Below are positions 42,839 through 50,733 of a DNA stretch of 50,733 nt, piece by piece; the first letter of the stretch is position 1; each line of letters opens with the position of its first letter. Below the pieces are notes generated by a model. It was given only the letters and a program-made list of their open reading frames with translations. It ran no database searches and was not told the DNA's origin. The stretch covers positions 1 through 50,733 of the forward strand of contig CAZIRB010000007.1 in assembly GCA_964541695.1 (NCBI GenBank). The letters are read 5' to 3'. The stretch comes from CAZKGE01 sp964541695. GTDB taxonomy: Bacteria > Bacillota > Clostridia > Christensenellales > CAG-138. The position numbers and the translations under genes are program-made.

Positions 42839-43677
42839 AGAACGTTTCCTATACGTATATGAGCGGGAGCCCGCTCTCGTTCCCCGCGCTGCACGGCGTG
42901 AGCCTGACGATACAAGAGGGCGAGTTTCTCGGCGTGATCGGCCACACGGGCGCGGGCAAGAGCACGCTCATGCAGCACTTGAACGGCCTGCTCGTGCCGA
43001 CTAGCGGGCGCGTGCTCGTCGACGGCTTCGACACGCGCGACAAGAAGCAGCGCGCGGAAGCCAGAAAGCGCGTGGGTATGGTGTTCCAGTACCCGGAATA
43101 CCAGCTTTTTGAGGAGACCGTCAAAAAGGATATCGCGTTCGGACCGAAGAACCTCGGCCTGACCGAGGCCGAGATCGCCGCGCGCGTGTCCGAGGCGATG
43201 CGGCTCGTCGGCCTCGACGAAAAAGCGTTTGCCGAGCTGTCGCCGTTCGACCTCTCGGGCGGCGAGAAGCGCCGCGCGGCGCTGGCCGGCATCCTCGCGA
43301 TGCGGCCGAAGTACCTCGTGCTCGACGAGCCGATGGCGGGCCTCGACCCGCGCGGGCGGCGCGACATCCTCGCCATGGTCGGGGCGATGCGGTCGCAGTC
43401 CGGCTGCACGATCGTGATGGTCTCGCACTCGATGGACGACATCGCCGCAGCGGCGGACCGCGTGCTCGTGCTGCACGACGGCGCGACCGCCATGCTCGAC
43501 GCGCCCGGCGCCGTGTTCGCGCGCGCGGACGAGCTTGCCGGCATGGGGCTCTCCATCCCGCAGTCGACGCGCCTTGCGTCGCTTTTGCGCAAACGAGGGC
43601 TCGCCGCGCCGGAGAACGTCTGCCGCATGGACGAGCTGCGCGACTTTATCGTCGGGAGGTACCAAAATGGCCATTAA
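42823..43677 (+). CDS. ecfA2: Energy-coupling factor transporter ATPase EcfA2
   Basis: 284 aa. Walker A GHTGAGKST (40-48), FQYPEYQLFEETV Q-loop (the YPEYQLF form is the EcfA2 hallmark), LSGGEKRRAALAGI signature, VLDEPMAGLDP Walker B. The ATG lies inside the end of ecfA1 (16-bp overlap) and the gene itself overlaps ecfT by 11 bp, so the three subunits are made together. Confidence 0.95.
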   Translation: MPIVLENVSYTYMSGSPLSFPALHGVSLTIQEGEFLGVIGHTGAGKSTLMQHLNGLLVPTSGRVLVDGFDTRDKKQRAEARKRVGMVFQYPEYQLFEETVKKDIAFGPKNLGLTEAEIAARVSEAMRLVGLDEKAFAELSPFDLSGGEKRRAALAGILAMRPKYLVLDEPMAGLDPRGRRDILAMVGAMRSQSGCTIVMVSHSMDDIAAAADRVLVLHDGATAMLDAPGAVFARADELAGMGLSIPQSTRLASLLRKRGLAAPENVCRMDELRDFIVGRYQNGH

Positions 43678-44473
43678 CATCACGCTCGGCCAGTACGTCC
43701 CCGGCGTAAGCGCCGTGCATCGGCTCGACCCGCGCACAAAGATATTGCTCATGATCGCGTACATCGTACTGATATTCCTGGTCCGGTCGCTTGCCGTGTT
43801 CCTCGTGCCGCTCGCGTTCCTGATCCTGACCGTGCTGCTCTCGCGCGTGCCGGTCTCGTACCTGTGGACGGCGGTCAAGCCGATGCGGCTTCTGATCGTG
43901 TTCATGTTCATCATCAACCTGTTCTTTACGCCCGGGAGCACGCCGCTTTTCTCGTTCTGGAGGATCACGGTTTTCCGCGAGGGGCTAATGCAGGGCTTAT
44001 TCATCACGGCAAGACTCCTGCTGCTCGTGGCCGGCACGTCGATCCTGACTTTGACCACGTCGCCGATTGCGCTGACCGACGGGCTTGAGAAGCTGCTCAT
44101 GCCGCTCTCGAGGCTGCGCTTCCCCGCGCACGAGCTGGCCATGATGATGACGATCGCACTGCGCTTCATCCCCACGCTCATGGAGGAGACCGACCGCATC
44201 CGCAAGGCGCAGATGGCGCGCGGCGCGGACTTTGAGAGCGGCAATATCGTGCGGCGGGCCAAAAGCATGATCCCGATCCTCGTGCCGCTGTTCGTCTCGG
44301 CGTTCCGCCGCGCGGACGAGCTGGCCATGGCGATGGAGTCGCGCTGCTACCACGGCGGCGAGGGCCGGACCAGGATGCGAGAGCTGAAATTTACGCGCGG
44401 CGACCTTTTCGCCTTCCTCGTCACCGCGGCCGTCGTCGCGGCCGTCATCGCGCTCAACCGGATTCCCGCATGA
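43667..44473 (+). CDS. ecfT: Energy-coupling factor transporter transmembrane protein EcfT
   Basis: 268 aa with about five membrane helices and the cytoplasmic coupling region RFPAHELAMMMTIALRFIP then AQMARGAD (the A-R-G motif) followed by a second FRRADELAMAMESR motif, as in EcfT. It links the ATPases to changing S-components. The ATG at 43667 has GGGAGG in the end of ecfA2. Its stop overlaps the truA start (ATGA). Confidence 0.95.
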   Translation: MAINITLGQYVPGVSAVHRLDPRTKILLMIAYIVLIFLVRSLAVFLVPLAFLILTVLLSRVPVSYLWTAVKPMRLLIVFMFIINLFFTPGSTPLFSFWRITVFREGLMQGLFITARLLLLVAGTSILTLTTSPIALTDGLEKLLMPLSRLRFPAHELAMMMTIALRFIPTLMEETDRIRKAQMARGADFESGNIVRRAKSMIPILVPLFVSAFRRADELAMAMESRCYHGGEGRTRMRELKFTRGDLFAFLVTAAVVAAVIALNRIPA

Positions 44474-45240
44474 GGCGCGTGCGCGTGATCGTCGAATACG
44501 AGGGCACAAACTACGTCGGCTGGCAGACGCAGCCGAACGGCGTTTCCGTGCAGGAGACGCTCGAGCGCGCGCTGAAGAAGGTCACGGGCGAACACACGGC
44601 GGTGCACGGCTCGGGCCGCACGGACAGCGGCGTGCACGCGCGCGCGCAGGTCGCGCACTTCGACACGACCGCGCGCATGCCGGCGGACAAGTTCGCCGTG
44701 GCGATGAACATGCTGCTGCCGGAGGACATCCGCGTGCTGTTTTCGGAGGAGGCGCCGGACGGCTTCCACGCGCGCTTCTCGGCCAGGGAGAAGCGCTACC
44801 GCTACACGGTCCAATGCGGCCCGCACGCGCGCGTGTTCTCGCGCAATACCGCGCTGCACGTCTACGCGCCGCTCGACTTGCCCGCCATGCGCCGCGCGGC
44901 GGCGGACTGTGCCGGCACGCACGACTTTGCGGCGTTTATGTCCGCGGGAACAACGCTCGAGGACACCGTGCGCACGGTTTTTGCCTCCGACTGGAGCGGG
45001 GACGGCGAATTTTTACACTACGACATCGCCGGAAACGGTTTTTTGTACAACATGGTGCGCATCCTCGCGGGCACCATGCTCGCGATCGGCAGGGGCCGGA
45101 TGCCGGAGGACGCAGTCCGGCGCGCGATAAATAGCGGCGCCCGCGCCGACGCGGGGGCGACCGCGCCCGCGCACGGGCTGACGCTGATGCGCGTAAAATA
45201 CGATGATTTTGACACGGACGAGGTGCTGCATAGGCTATGA
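44470..45240 (+). CDS. truA: tRNA pseudouridine(38-40) synthase TruA
   Basis: 256 aa. The catalytic Asp is D52 in GSGRTDSGVHA, the exact TruA motif, and LLPEDIRV and EKRYRY follow at family spacing. It makes pseudouridine at positions 38-40 in the anticodon arm. In Firmicutes truA very often follows ecfT, and here the two overlap by ATGA. It overlaps tadA in the same way. Confidence 0.96.
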   Translation: MRRVRVIVEYEGTNYVGWQTQPNGVSVQETLERALKKVTGEHTAVHGSGRTDSGVHARAQVAHFDTTARMPADKFAVAMNMLLPEDIRVLFSEEAPDGFHARFSAREKRYRYTVQCGPHARVFSRNTALHVYAPLDLPAMRRAAADCAGTHDFAAFMSAGTTLEDTVRTVFASDWSGDGEFLHYDIAGNGFLYNMVRILAGTMLAIGRGRMPEDAVRRAINSGARADAGATAPAHGLTLMRVKYDDFDTDEVLHRL

Positions 45241-45701
45241 CCGCGGCCGAGGAACGGGAATTCTATATGCGCGAGGCGCTGGCCGAGGCCGATGCCGCGT
45301 TCGAAGCGGACGAGGTGCCCGTCGGCGCGGTGCTGGTGCGGAACGGCGGGATCGTCGCGCGCGCGCGCAACCGCTGCGTTGAGCTTTGCGATCCCACCGC
45401 GCACGCGGAGCTCCTTGCGCTCTCCGAGGGCGCGCGGAAGCTCTCCGGCCGATTGGACGGCTGCACGCTGTACGTCACGCTCGAGCCCTGCGCCATGTGC
45501 GCGGGCGCTGCGGTCAACGCAAAGCTCCCTAGGCTCGTGTTCGGCGCGTTCGACGCGCGCGCGGGCTGCTGCGGCAGCGTGCTCGACCTGACCGACCGCT
45601 GTTTTCCGGCGAGCTGCGAGGTCTGGGGCGGCGTGCTCGAGGACGGCTGCGCCGCGCTGCTAACACGATTTTTTGAAGGAAAGCGGCGGCGGGATGCGTA
45701 A
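45237..45701 (+). CDS. tadA: tRNA-specific adenosine deaminase (nucleoside deaminase family) TadA
   Basis: 154 aa. Zinc ligands are H56 in AHAE (E58 the proton shuttle) and C85/C88 in EPCAMC, with MREAL near the N-terminus. This fits TadA, which makes inosine at the wobble position of tRNA-Arg(ACG). Its ATG overlaps the truA stop codon. The ecf-truA-tadA gene order puts two tRNA anticodon-loop enzymes behind a transporter module. A small cytidine/guanine deaminase role cannot be fully excluded. Confidence 0.9.
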   Translation: MTAAEEREFYMREALAEADAAFEADEVPVGAVLVRNGGIVARARNRCVELCDPTAHAELLALSEGARKLSGRLDGCTLYVTLEPCAMCAGAAVNAKLPRLVFGAFDARAGCCGSVLDLTDRCFPASCEVWGGVLEDGCAALLTRFFEGKRRRDA

Positions 45702-45740
45702 AAAACGCGCCCGCGCGCTCCGCTCTGGAGGAATATTGGC

Positions 45741-47360
45741 ATGAACCGCCTGGCGAAATGGCTCATCGCGCTCCTGTGCACGGGGCTGTTCGTAGGCGCG
45801 TTCGCGCTTGCCGCGCACTCGGAGTTTACGCCGCTGCCCGCCGTCGGCGCGCTGGACGAGGCGGAATACGCGGACCTTGTCGCCGCGCAGCGCGAGGTCG
45901 ACGACCGCGCATGGGCGGGCGGGCTGTTGATCGGCGGCAAGAAAGCGCCGTTCGACAGCCTGACGAACGCCTACTACGTGCCGGAAACCATGGACTCCCC
46001 CGCGTTTTTGGCCGCGCTGACCTGGTCGGCGCGCGGCTTCACCGCGTATTTCTGCCCGGACGCGCTGCTTAATGATAAACTGACCGCGATCCGCGAGAGC
46101 CACGCGTTCCGCCTCGTCGTGAGCGACGGGCGGCGGTACCACTACGAGACCGTGGTGTTTACCGGCCTGCCCGCCATCACGCTCCGTACGGAATCCGAGC
46201 AGTCGTTCGCGCTCGGGGAGGGCGTGCCGACGGGCGAGCTCTGCTCGTTCGAGCCGGACGAAATGCGCTACAACATCGTCGCATCGCTCGCCACGTTCAG
46301 GGAGCGCGGCAACACGACGGCGCAGTTTGAGAAAACGCCGCTGCGCGTGACGCTCTATCACCCGAACCGCTCGAAGAACTACGCGTCCCTCGCCGGGCTG
46401 CGCGCGGACGACGACTGGATATTGAACTCCCTGTACACGGACCGCTCAAAGCTGCGCGACTACCTATGCGCGACGCTTTGGAACGCGGTCACGGAGACGA
46501 ATCCCGCTTCCGACGTGCCGGGTACGCGCATGCGGTACGTCGAGGTGTTCATCGACGACGTGTACTTCGGCCTGTACGGGCTGATGGAGCCGATCGGCAA
46601 GAAATCGACGAATCTCGACACGTCCCGCGACATCCTCTACCAGGCCAAGAGCTTTCTTTTGCTCAAGGAGGACTTTGCCAAAGCGCGCAACACGCTCGGC
46701 TTCTTCGCCGTCGAGATCCAGTACCCCAAGGTTTTTACGGGCCCGGAACTGTGGGACCCGATCACGCGGTACGTCGACAGCTTCACGTGGCATCCGGACA
46801 GCTATACGACCGAGCAGCTTTTGTCGCTCATCGACCTCGCCAACGCGGTCGACCACTCGCTGTTCTATCAGGCGACGGTCTGCACGGATAACTTCTTCCA
46901 CAACAACTTCTACCTTGCGCGCGCGCAATCGGACGGCGGCTACCGCTTCATTAAGATTCCGTGGGACATGAACTATTCGTTCGGCGACAAGTGGAACGAT
47001 CACCAGCGGAACCTGTTCACGGAATTTGACGACACGCTCGTTGCGTCCGACGCCTCGATGCCGGACATCAAGCTCCTGCTCCAGCGCGATCCGGCCGGCA
47101 TGAGCGCGCGGCTCTCGGCGCGCTGGCTCGAGTTAAGGAATACCGCGCTCTCCGACGAAGCGGTCTTTTCCCTGCTCGACGGGGCGGAACACCTTGTGAC
47201 GGACAGCGGCGCGATGCTGCGCGACAACGCGCGCTGGCCGGACGCCGCGGGCAGCGATGAGACGCAGCGCGTACGGGCGTTTGCAAAAGCAAGGCTTGCT
47301 TACCTTGACGAATACTACCGCGGTCTTGCCGGAGAAAAAGCGGCGGAGGCGTCCCCATGA
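45741..47360 (+). CDS. CotH-family protein (kinase-like), copy 1
   Basis: 539 aa. An N-terminal membrane/signal segment (6-24) suggests an exported, anchored protein. The rest follows the CotH fold: FRERGNTTAQFEKTPLRVTLY (the Gly-rich and basic part), DWILNSLYTDRSKLRDYL, VEVFIDDVYFGLYGLMEPI, VDHSLFYQATVCTDNFFHNNFYLAR and FIKIPWDMNYSFGD (about 402-416). CotH proteins phosphorylate spore-coat or cellulosomal proteins. In the usual WD-x-D-x-x-FG metal motif the second Asp is Asn here, so activity is uncertain. Site GGAGG before the ATG. It overlaps the next CotH gene by ATGA. Confidence 0.88.
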   Translation: MNRLAKWLIALLCTGLFVGAFALAAHSEFTPLPAVGALDEAEYADLVAAQREVDDRAWAGGLLIGGKKAPFDSLTNAYYVPETMDSPAFLAALTWSARGFTAYFCPDALLNDKLTAIRESHAFRLVVSDGRRYHYETVVFTGLPAITLRTESEQSFALGEGVPTGELCSFEPDEMRYNIVASLATFRERGNTTAQFEKTPLRVTLYHPNRSKNYASLAGLRADDDWILNSLYTDRSKLRDYLCATLWNAVTETNPASDVPGTRMRYVEVFIDDVYFGLYGLMEPIGKKSTNLDTSRDILYQAKSFLLLKEDFAKARNTLGFFAVEIQYPKVFTGPELWDPITRYVDSFTWHPDSYTTEQLLSLIDLANAVDHSLFYQATVCTDNFFHNNFYLARAQSDGGYRFIKIPWDMNYSFGDKWNDHQRNLFTEFDDTLVASDASMPDIKLLLQRDPAGMSARLSARWLELRNTALSDEAVFSLLDGAEHLVTDSGAMLRDNARWPDAAGSDETQRVRAFAKARLAYLDEYYRGLAGEKAAEASP

Positions 47361-48955
47361 TGATGCGCCGCTGGAAGTTACTCACGCTGTTTTCTGCCGC
47401 GCTGCTGGTTGCCGGCGTGTTCCTGCTTGCGCTGCGCGACGAAACGGCAAATAACCCCGTTTTGATTGCGGACGAGGCGTACTGCAACGGCGTGTACGCC
47501 GCCGCGCGCAGGACGCAGCGGCTAGAGAGCTTCGGACACCTGCTGCAAAACGGCAGCGCCGTGCCGTACGCGGACGGGAAGTATTTTCTCACGTATGGCG
47601 GCGGCGCGGACGATCTCTGCGACGCGCTGAGCTGGTCGATGGACGGCGTGACCGCCCGCTTTATGCCGGACGAGGCGTTCGCGGACTTTGCGGAGGCGCT
47701 GCGAACCGCGCACGTGTTCCACCTGCTCGTCACCGACGGGAACGCGTACTTTACCGAGCGCGTCGCAATCACAAACCTCCCCGTGCTGTCGCTGACCACG
47801 GACTGGGAGCTGTCCTACCGCACGGGCGGCTCCGACACCGCGGCGCAGCTTTTCCTCAGCGGCACGGCCGACGGGAATACCGCGCCGGTCGAGTCCGTCT
47901 CGTCGTTCCGCGTGCGCGGCGGCTCCTCGTCGCGCTATCCCAAGCACCCGTACCGCGTCACGCTGTACCGCGGCAAAAAGGAACGCAACCCGCTCCCGCT
48001 GCTCGGCATGCGTTCAAGCGACGAGTGGGTGCTGCTGCCGCTGTATACCGACCCGTCGCACGTGCGCGAGGGGGTGGCGCTGGAGCTTTGGAACGATATC
48101 GCCGCGACAAACGCGGCCGACGTGCCCGGGGCGCAGTTTCGCTATCTCGAGATGATCGTCGACGGCGTGTACTGTGGGGTGTACGGCCTCGTCACGCCGG
48201 TCGACGAGATCGGCTGCGGCATCGCGGGCGACCCGGACGCGCGGCTGTATAAGGTGATCGAGTACCTGCCCGACGAAATCACGGAGTCCTATCAAAGCAA
48301 CCCCGCCGCGCTTGCCGAAATCGTGGAGCTTAAATACCCGGGAAATTCGGCGGACGAAGCGGATTTTACCCCGATCTGCGACTATATCGACGTGTTCATG
48401 ACCGGCTTTAAAGCGGCGACGGCCGAGCAGCGGCTCGACAGGATCAACCTCTCCAACGCGATCGACCACGCGCTGTTTATCAATTTTTGCGCGGCCGAGG
48501 ACAACCGCTTTAAGAACGTGTACTTCCTCTCCCGCGTCGAGACGGACGGCTCGCGGCGCATGACGAAGATCCCGTGGGACCTCAACTACACGTTCGGCCA
48601 CGGCCACGACGGCAAAAAGGCGCTGCGCACGACGTTCTTTCCGGAACTGATCACGAGCACGCAGTTTACGCCCGACGTCGCCGCTCTGCTCCGCCAAATG
48701 CCGGACAAACTGGGGCCGTTGCTCAACACGCGATGGTTGGAGCTGCGTAAGGACGTCCTTTCCGAGGAAGCGCTGCTGGAACGCTTTACTGCGGCGATGT
48801 CGACGCTGACAAGCGGCGGGGCCTTTGCCCGCGACGCGGCGCGCTGGCCGGACAGCGAGAGCGGCGCGGATCTTGCCGAGATCGCGCGGTTTGTGCGCGA
48901 GCGGCTGCTGTTCCTCGACGCGTACTACGCGGACCTGGTCATACGGAAATCCTGA
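47357..48955 (+). CDS. CotH-family protein (kinase-like), copy 2
   Basis: 532 aa, a diverged tandem paralogue of the previous gene: membrane segment (7-27), SFRVRGGSSSRYPKHPYRVTLY, EWVLLPLYTDPSHVREGV, LEMIVDGVYCGVYGLV, IDHALFINFCAAEDNRFKNVYFLSRV and MTKIPWDLNYTFGHGHD. It shares the Asn in WDLN with copy 1. Start ATGATGATG overlaps the previous stop; the first ATG is used. It is followed by a promoter at 48998-49026. Confidence 0.86.
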   Translation: MMMRRWKLLTLFSAALLVAGVFLLALRDETANNPVLIADEAYCNGVYAAARRTQRLESFGHLLQNGSAVPYADGKYFLTYGGGADDLCDALSWSMDGVTARFMPDEAFADFAEALRTAHVFHLLVTDGNAYFTERVAITNLPVLSLTTDWELSYRTGGSDTAAQLFLSGTADGNTAPVESVSSFRVRGGSSSRYPKHPYRVTLYRGKKERNPLPLLGMRSSDEWVLLPLYTDPSHVREGVALELWNDIAATNAADVPGAQFRYLEMIVDGVYCGVYGLVTPVDEIGCGIAGDPDARLYKVIEYLPDEITESYQSNPAALAEIVELKYPGNSADEADFTPICDYIDVFMTGFKAATAEQRLDRINLSNAIDHALFINFCAAEDNRFKNVYFLSRVETDGSRRMTKIPWDLNYTFGHGHDGKKALRTTFFPELITSTQFTPDVAALLRQMPDKLGPLLNTRWLELRKDVLSEEALLERFTAAMSTLTSGGAFARDAARWPDSESGADLAEIARFVRERLLFLDAYYADLVIRKS

Positions 48956-48982
48956 TAAAAAACGCATCCCTGGTCGCATTTG

Positions 48983-49026
48983 CCGTATCGACAAATCTTG
49001 CAATCCGATACGGGATGCTGTATACT
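48983..49026 (+). promoter_or_regulatory. Promoter of the VTC-DUF4956 unit inside an inverted repeat
   Basis: TTGCAA (48998-49003), 17-bp spacer, TATACT (49021-49026). An 8-bp perfect inverted repeat (CCGTATCG 48983-48990 with CGATACGG 49006-49013) encloses the -35 box. Confidence 0.6.
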
Positions 49027-49084
49027 CACCTATGAACATTTACATCCGGGTCCGCGGCCGTTCGCCGCGGCGGGAGGACGGCGT

Positions 49085-49762
49085 TTGGAGTATCGTCACG
49101 AGTTAAAATATCTGTGCGACGACGCGCAGCTTCTGATTCTGCGCGCGCGGCTTGCCCATCTTCTGCGGCGCGACGAGCACCAGACGCGCGCGGAGGGGTA
49201 TGTGATCCGCTCGCTGTATTTCGACGACTTCGACGACGCGTATCTCGAGGCCAACTACCGCGGCTTCGACGACCGCGTCAAGTTCCGCATCCGCGCCTAC
49301 GAGCGCACGGATAGCGTGATCCGGCTCGAAACGAAGTTCAAGTTCCGCGGCATGACGCGCAAGGACTCCTGCGCTTTGACCCGCGGGCAGTACGACGAAA
49401 TCGCCGCGGGCCGCGTTCCCCGCTTTTCCAAGGAAATGCCTCAGCCGCTGCGCTATCTGTACACCGAGATGTCGACGTCGCTATTAAAGCCCACGATCCT
49501 CGTCGAATACACGCGCACGGCGTTCGTCGAGCCGGTCGGCAACGTGCGCGTCACGTTCGACCGCAACATCGCTTCGAGCACGAATGTGGACGCTCTGTTC
49601 GACGAAACGCTCCCGCTGGTGCCGCTTCTGCCGCCGCGCCAGCACATCCTCGAGGTCAAGTACGACGAGCTGATACCCGACTATCTGGTCCAGACGCTGG
49701 ACCTTGGGAATCTAACGCAGATTACGTTTTCAAAATACGCCATGTGCCGCAGCCCGTTTTAG
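49085..49762 (+). CDS. VTC-domain polyphosphate polymerase-like protein
   Basis: 225 aa from a TTG at 49085. Reasons: GGGAGG lies seven bases before it and the protein then starts as the family does (EYRHELKY). An ATG-led extension from 48980 would read through the promoter. Core motifs of VTC: RHELKY, YVIRSLYFDD, KFRIRAYE, LETKFKFRG and ILEVKYDELIP, with basic and acidic residues lining the tunnel. VTC domains polymerise or handle polyphosphate at membranes. This one has no membrane segment of its own and stands before DUF4956. Confidence 0.88.
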   Translation: MEYRHELKYLCDDAQLLILRARLAHLLRRDEHQTRAEGYVIRSLYFDDFDDAYLEANYRGFDDRVKFRIRAYERTDSVIRLETKFKFRGMTRKDSCALTRGQYDEIAAGRVPRFSKEMPQPLRYLYTEMSTSLLKPTILVEYTRTAFVEPVGNVRVTFDRNIASSTNVDALFDETLPLVPLLPPRQHILEVKYDELIPDYLVQTLDLGNLTQITFSKYAMCRSPF

Positions 49763-49786
49763 GGCAGGACGAAGGAGAGAAGCGTT

Positions 49787-50473
49787 ATGGACAAAATCGA
49801 TAAGCTGATTGAGGAGATCCGCGAGGCGATGTACATCGCGTTCACGCAGAGCGAGCTAAGGACCAGCACGATCATCATCTCGATGCTGATCACGATCGTT
49901 CTGTCCGTGTACATATTCTTCATCTACCGGATCGCGAACAAGACCGGCTTCTATTCAAAGAACTTCAACAAGACCGTCGCGATCATGGGCATCGTCACCG
50001 GCGGCATCGTGCTGTCGATGCAGACGAGCGTGTTCATCTCGCTCGGCATGGTCGGCGCGCTGTCCATCGTGCGCTTCCGCAACGTGGTCAAGGACCCGTT
50101 CGACCTGCTGTTTCTGTTCTGGTCGATCAGCACCGGCATCATCTGCGGCACGGGGCTGTACAAGGTCGCGTTCCTGCTCGCGCTCGTCGTGACCGCGGCG
50201 ATCTTTTTGCTGGAGTTTGTCACGCTGCCCAAGGCGCCCGCGCTGCTCGTCGTCAACTCGACGAATAAAGGCGTCGAAAACGCGCTGATGGCGGTCGTGC
50301 AGAAGTATTCCAAATATTACCGCGTCAAGTCGCGCAACCTGACCGCAAACAGCCTCGATATGATCATCGAGGTGCGGCCGGCCAAGGAGCAGGAGCTGCT
50401 CGCCGAATGCGCCGCGCTCGACGGCGCGACAAGCGTCGCGCTGCTCGCGCACGACGGCGAACTGCGGGGCTAA
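49787..50473 (+). CDS. DUF4956 membrane protein
   Basis: 228 aa. Four membrane helices (about 28-47, 64-82, 103-121 and 124-146), a short loop SIVRFRNVVKDPFDLLFLFW, then a soluble C-terminal domain of about 70 residues. It is the DUF4956 architecture, a protein almost always found beside VTC and CotH genes; the VTC protein without a membrane helix may dock on it. Start with site AGGAGAG. Confidence 0.88.
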   Translation: MDKIDKLIEEIREAMYIAFTQSELRTSTIIISMLITIVLSVYIFFIYRIANKTGFYSKNFNKTVAIMGIVTGGIVLSMQTSVFISLGMVGALSIVRFRNVVKDPFDLLFLFWSISTGIICGTGLYKVAFLLALVVTAAIFLLEFVTLPKAPALLVVNSTNKGVENALMAVVQKYSKYYRVKSRNLTANSLDMIIEVRPAKEQELLAECAALDGATSVALLAHDGELRG

Positions 50474-50534
50474 GCGGATGTGCTTACGGCGGACGCGGCT
50501 GAACACGCTGCGTTCGTTTTCTTGCGGAGGCGGT

Positions 50535-50733
50535 ATGTATCGGTCTGTTAAGCGCGCGTTCGTCGTGTTTTGCGTTTGCACGCTGCTATTCTCGTTTCTA
50601 TTCTACATACGCCAGGAGGATCCCTCGGCAAATCGGATTACGCTTCTGACGCCGGAAGCGTGCGCCGCGCTTGTTGATGCGCAGACGGAAACAAGCGAGG
50701 AGCCGTTTCGCGGCGAGTGCCGGATCGAGGATA
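50535..50733 (+). CDS. Partial CDS, secreted or membrane-anchored protein (third CotH-like?)
   Basis: The ATG at 50535 has a GGAGG site. The frame is open to the window end (66 codons). It starts MYRSVKRAFVVFCVCTLLFSFLFYIRQEDPS, a basic start and a hydrophobic segment like both CotH copies upstream, then an acidic stretch (PEACAALVDAQTETSEEP). The rest is outside, so the link to CotH rests on position only. Confidence 0.6.
   Translation, partial: MYRSVKRAFVVFCVCTLLFSFLFYIRQEDPSANRITLLTPEACAALVDAQTETSEEPFRGECRIED

Noticed and set aside
48980..49084. ATG-led N-terminal extension of the VTC gene
   Set aside because: It would read through the unit's own promoter and adds residues the family lacks; the TTG at 49085 has the ribosome site.

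Overview
The window is one assembled stretch (with a 100-base N gap at 2319-2418) of a high-GC, strictly anaerobic bacterium, most likely a Clostridia gut lineage (Oscillospirales/Christensenellales type; inferred from gene content, no marker gene is present). The signs are a single-chain pyruvate:ferredoxin oxidoreductase, an oxygen-sensitive class III ribonucleotide reductase with its activase, a membrane proton-pumping pyrophosphatase, a selenium-type molybdenum hydroxylase cluster, Firmicute-style AAGGAGG ribosome sites, a Cys lipoprotein and an ecfA-ecfA-ecfT-truA operon.

Layout. 1-904 is clearly AT-rich, carries a PadR regulator, and stops at the 3' end of a tRNA-Glu gene (905-980), as integrated elements do. 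1260-6029 holds a GtrA membrane protein, a zinc-ribbon protein, a 110-bp tandem repeat broken by the gap, a divergent pair (NAD-binding protein and YuiD-like phosphatase-fold protein), and a glycosyltransferase that looks 5'-truncated beside a 94-bp duplication of the nrdG tail. 5992-8990 is nrdD-nrdG with a well-formed control region (two NrdR-like boxes, two DnaA-like boxes). Then come serC-serA, hppA, an acyltransferase and a BMP-type nucleoside ABC transporter operon with a threonine synthase-like gene upstream.

From 21585 the divergent operon ssnA-ygfK-xdh encodes the known selenium-dependent purine/xanthine hydroxylase set. With the BMP transporter and an 8-oxoguanine deaminase-like gene at 40554, purine salvage or fermentation is the metabolic theme. 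29098-34542 holds assorted genes (GNAT, SPFH protein, SDR, small membrane protein, M3 peptidase, SGNH hydrolase), then PFOR.

At 40078-45701 an 8-oxoguanine deaminase-queT operon and an ecfA1-ecfA2-ecfT-truA-tadA operon are driven from back-to-back promoters whose -35 boxes overlap. QueT is a substrate subunit that needs the ECF module, and TruA and TadA modify tRNA, so this reads as a locus joining tRNA-modification precursor uptake with tRNA-modifying enzymes. 45741 to the end is a CotH-CotH-VTC-DUF4956-(partial) surface or phosphate-polymer module.

Most gaps over 300 bp are filled with repeats. Three separate gaps (13740-14060, 34740-35400, 39540-40030) share a mosaic element built of small palindromes, in which constant blocks flank a different hairpin in each copy. 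This is the best candidate here for something not yet described.
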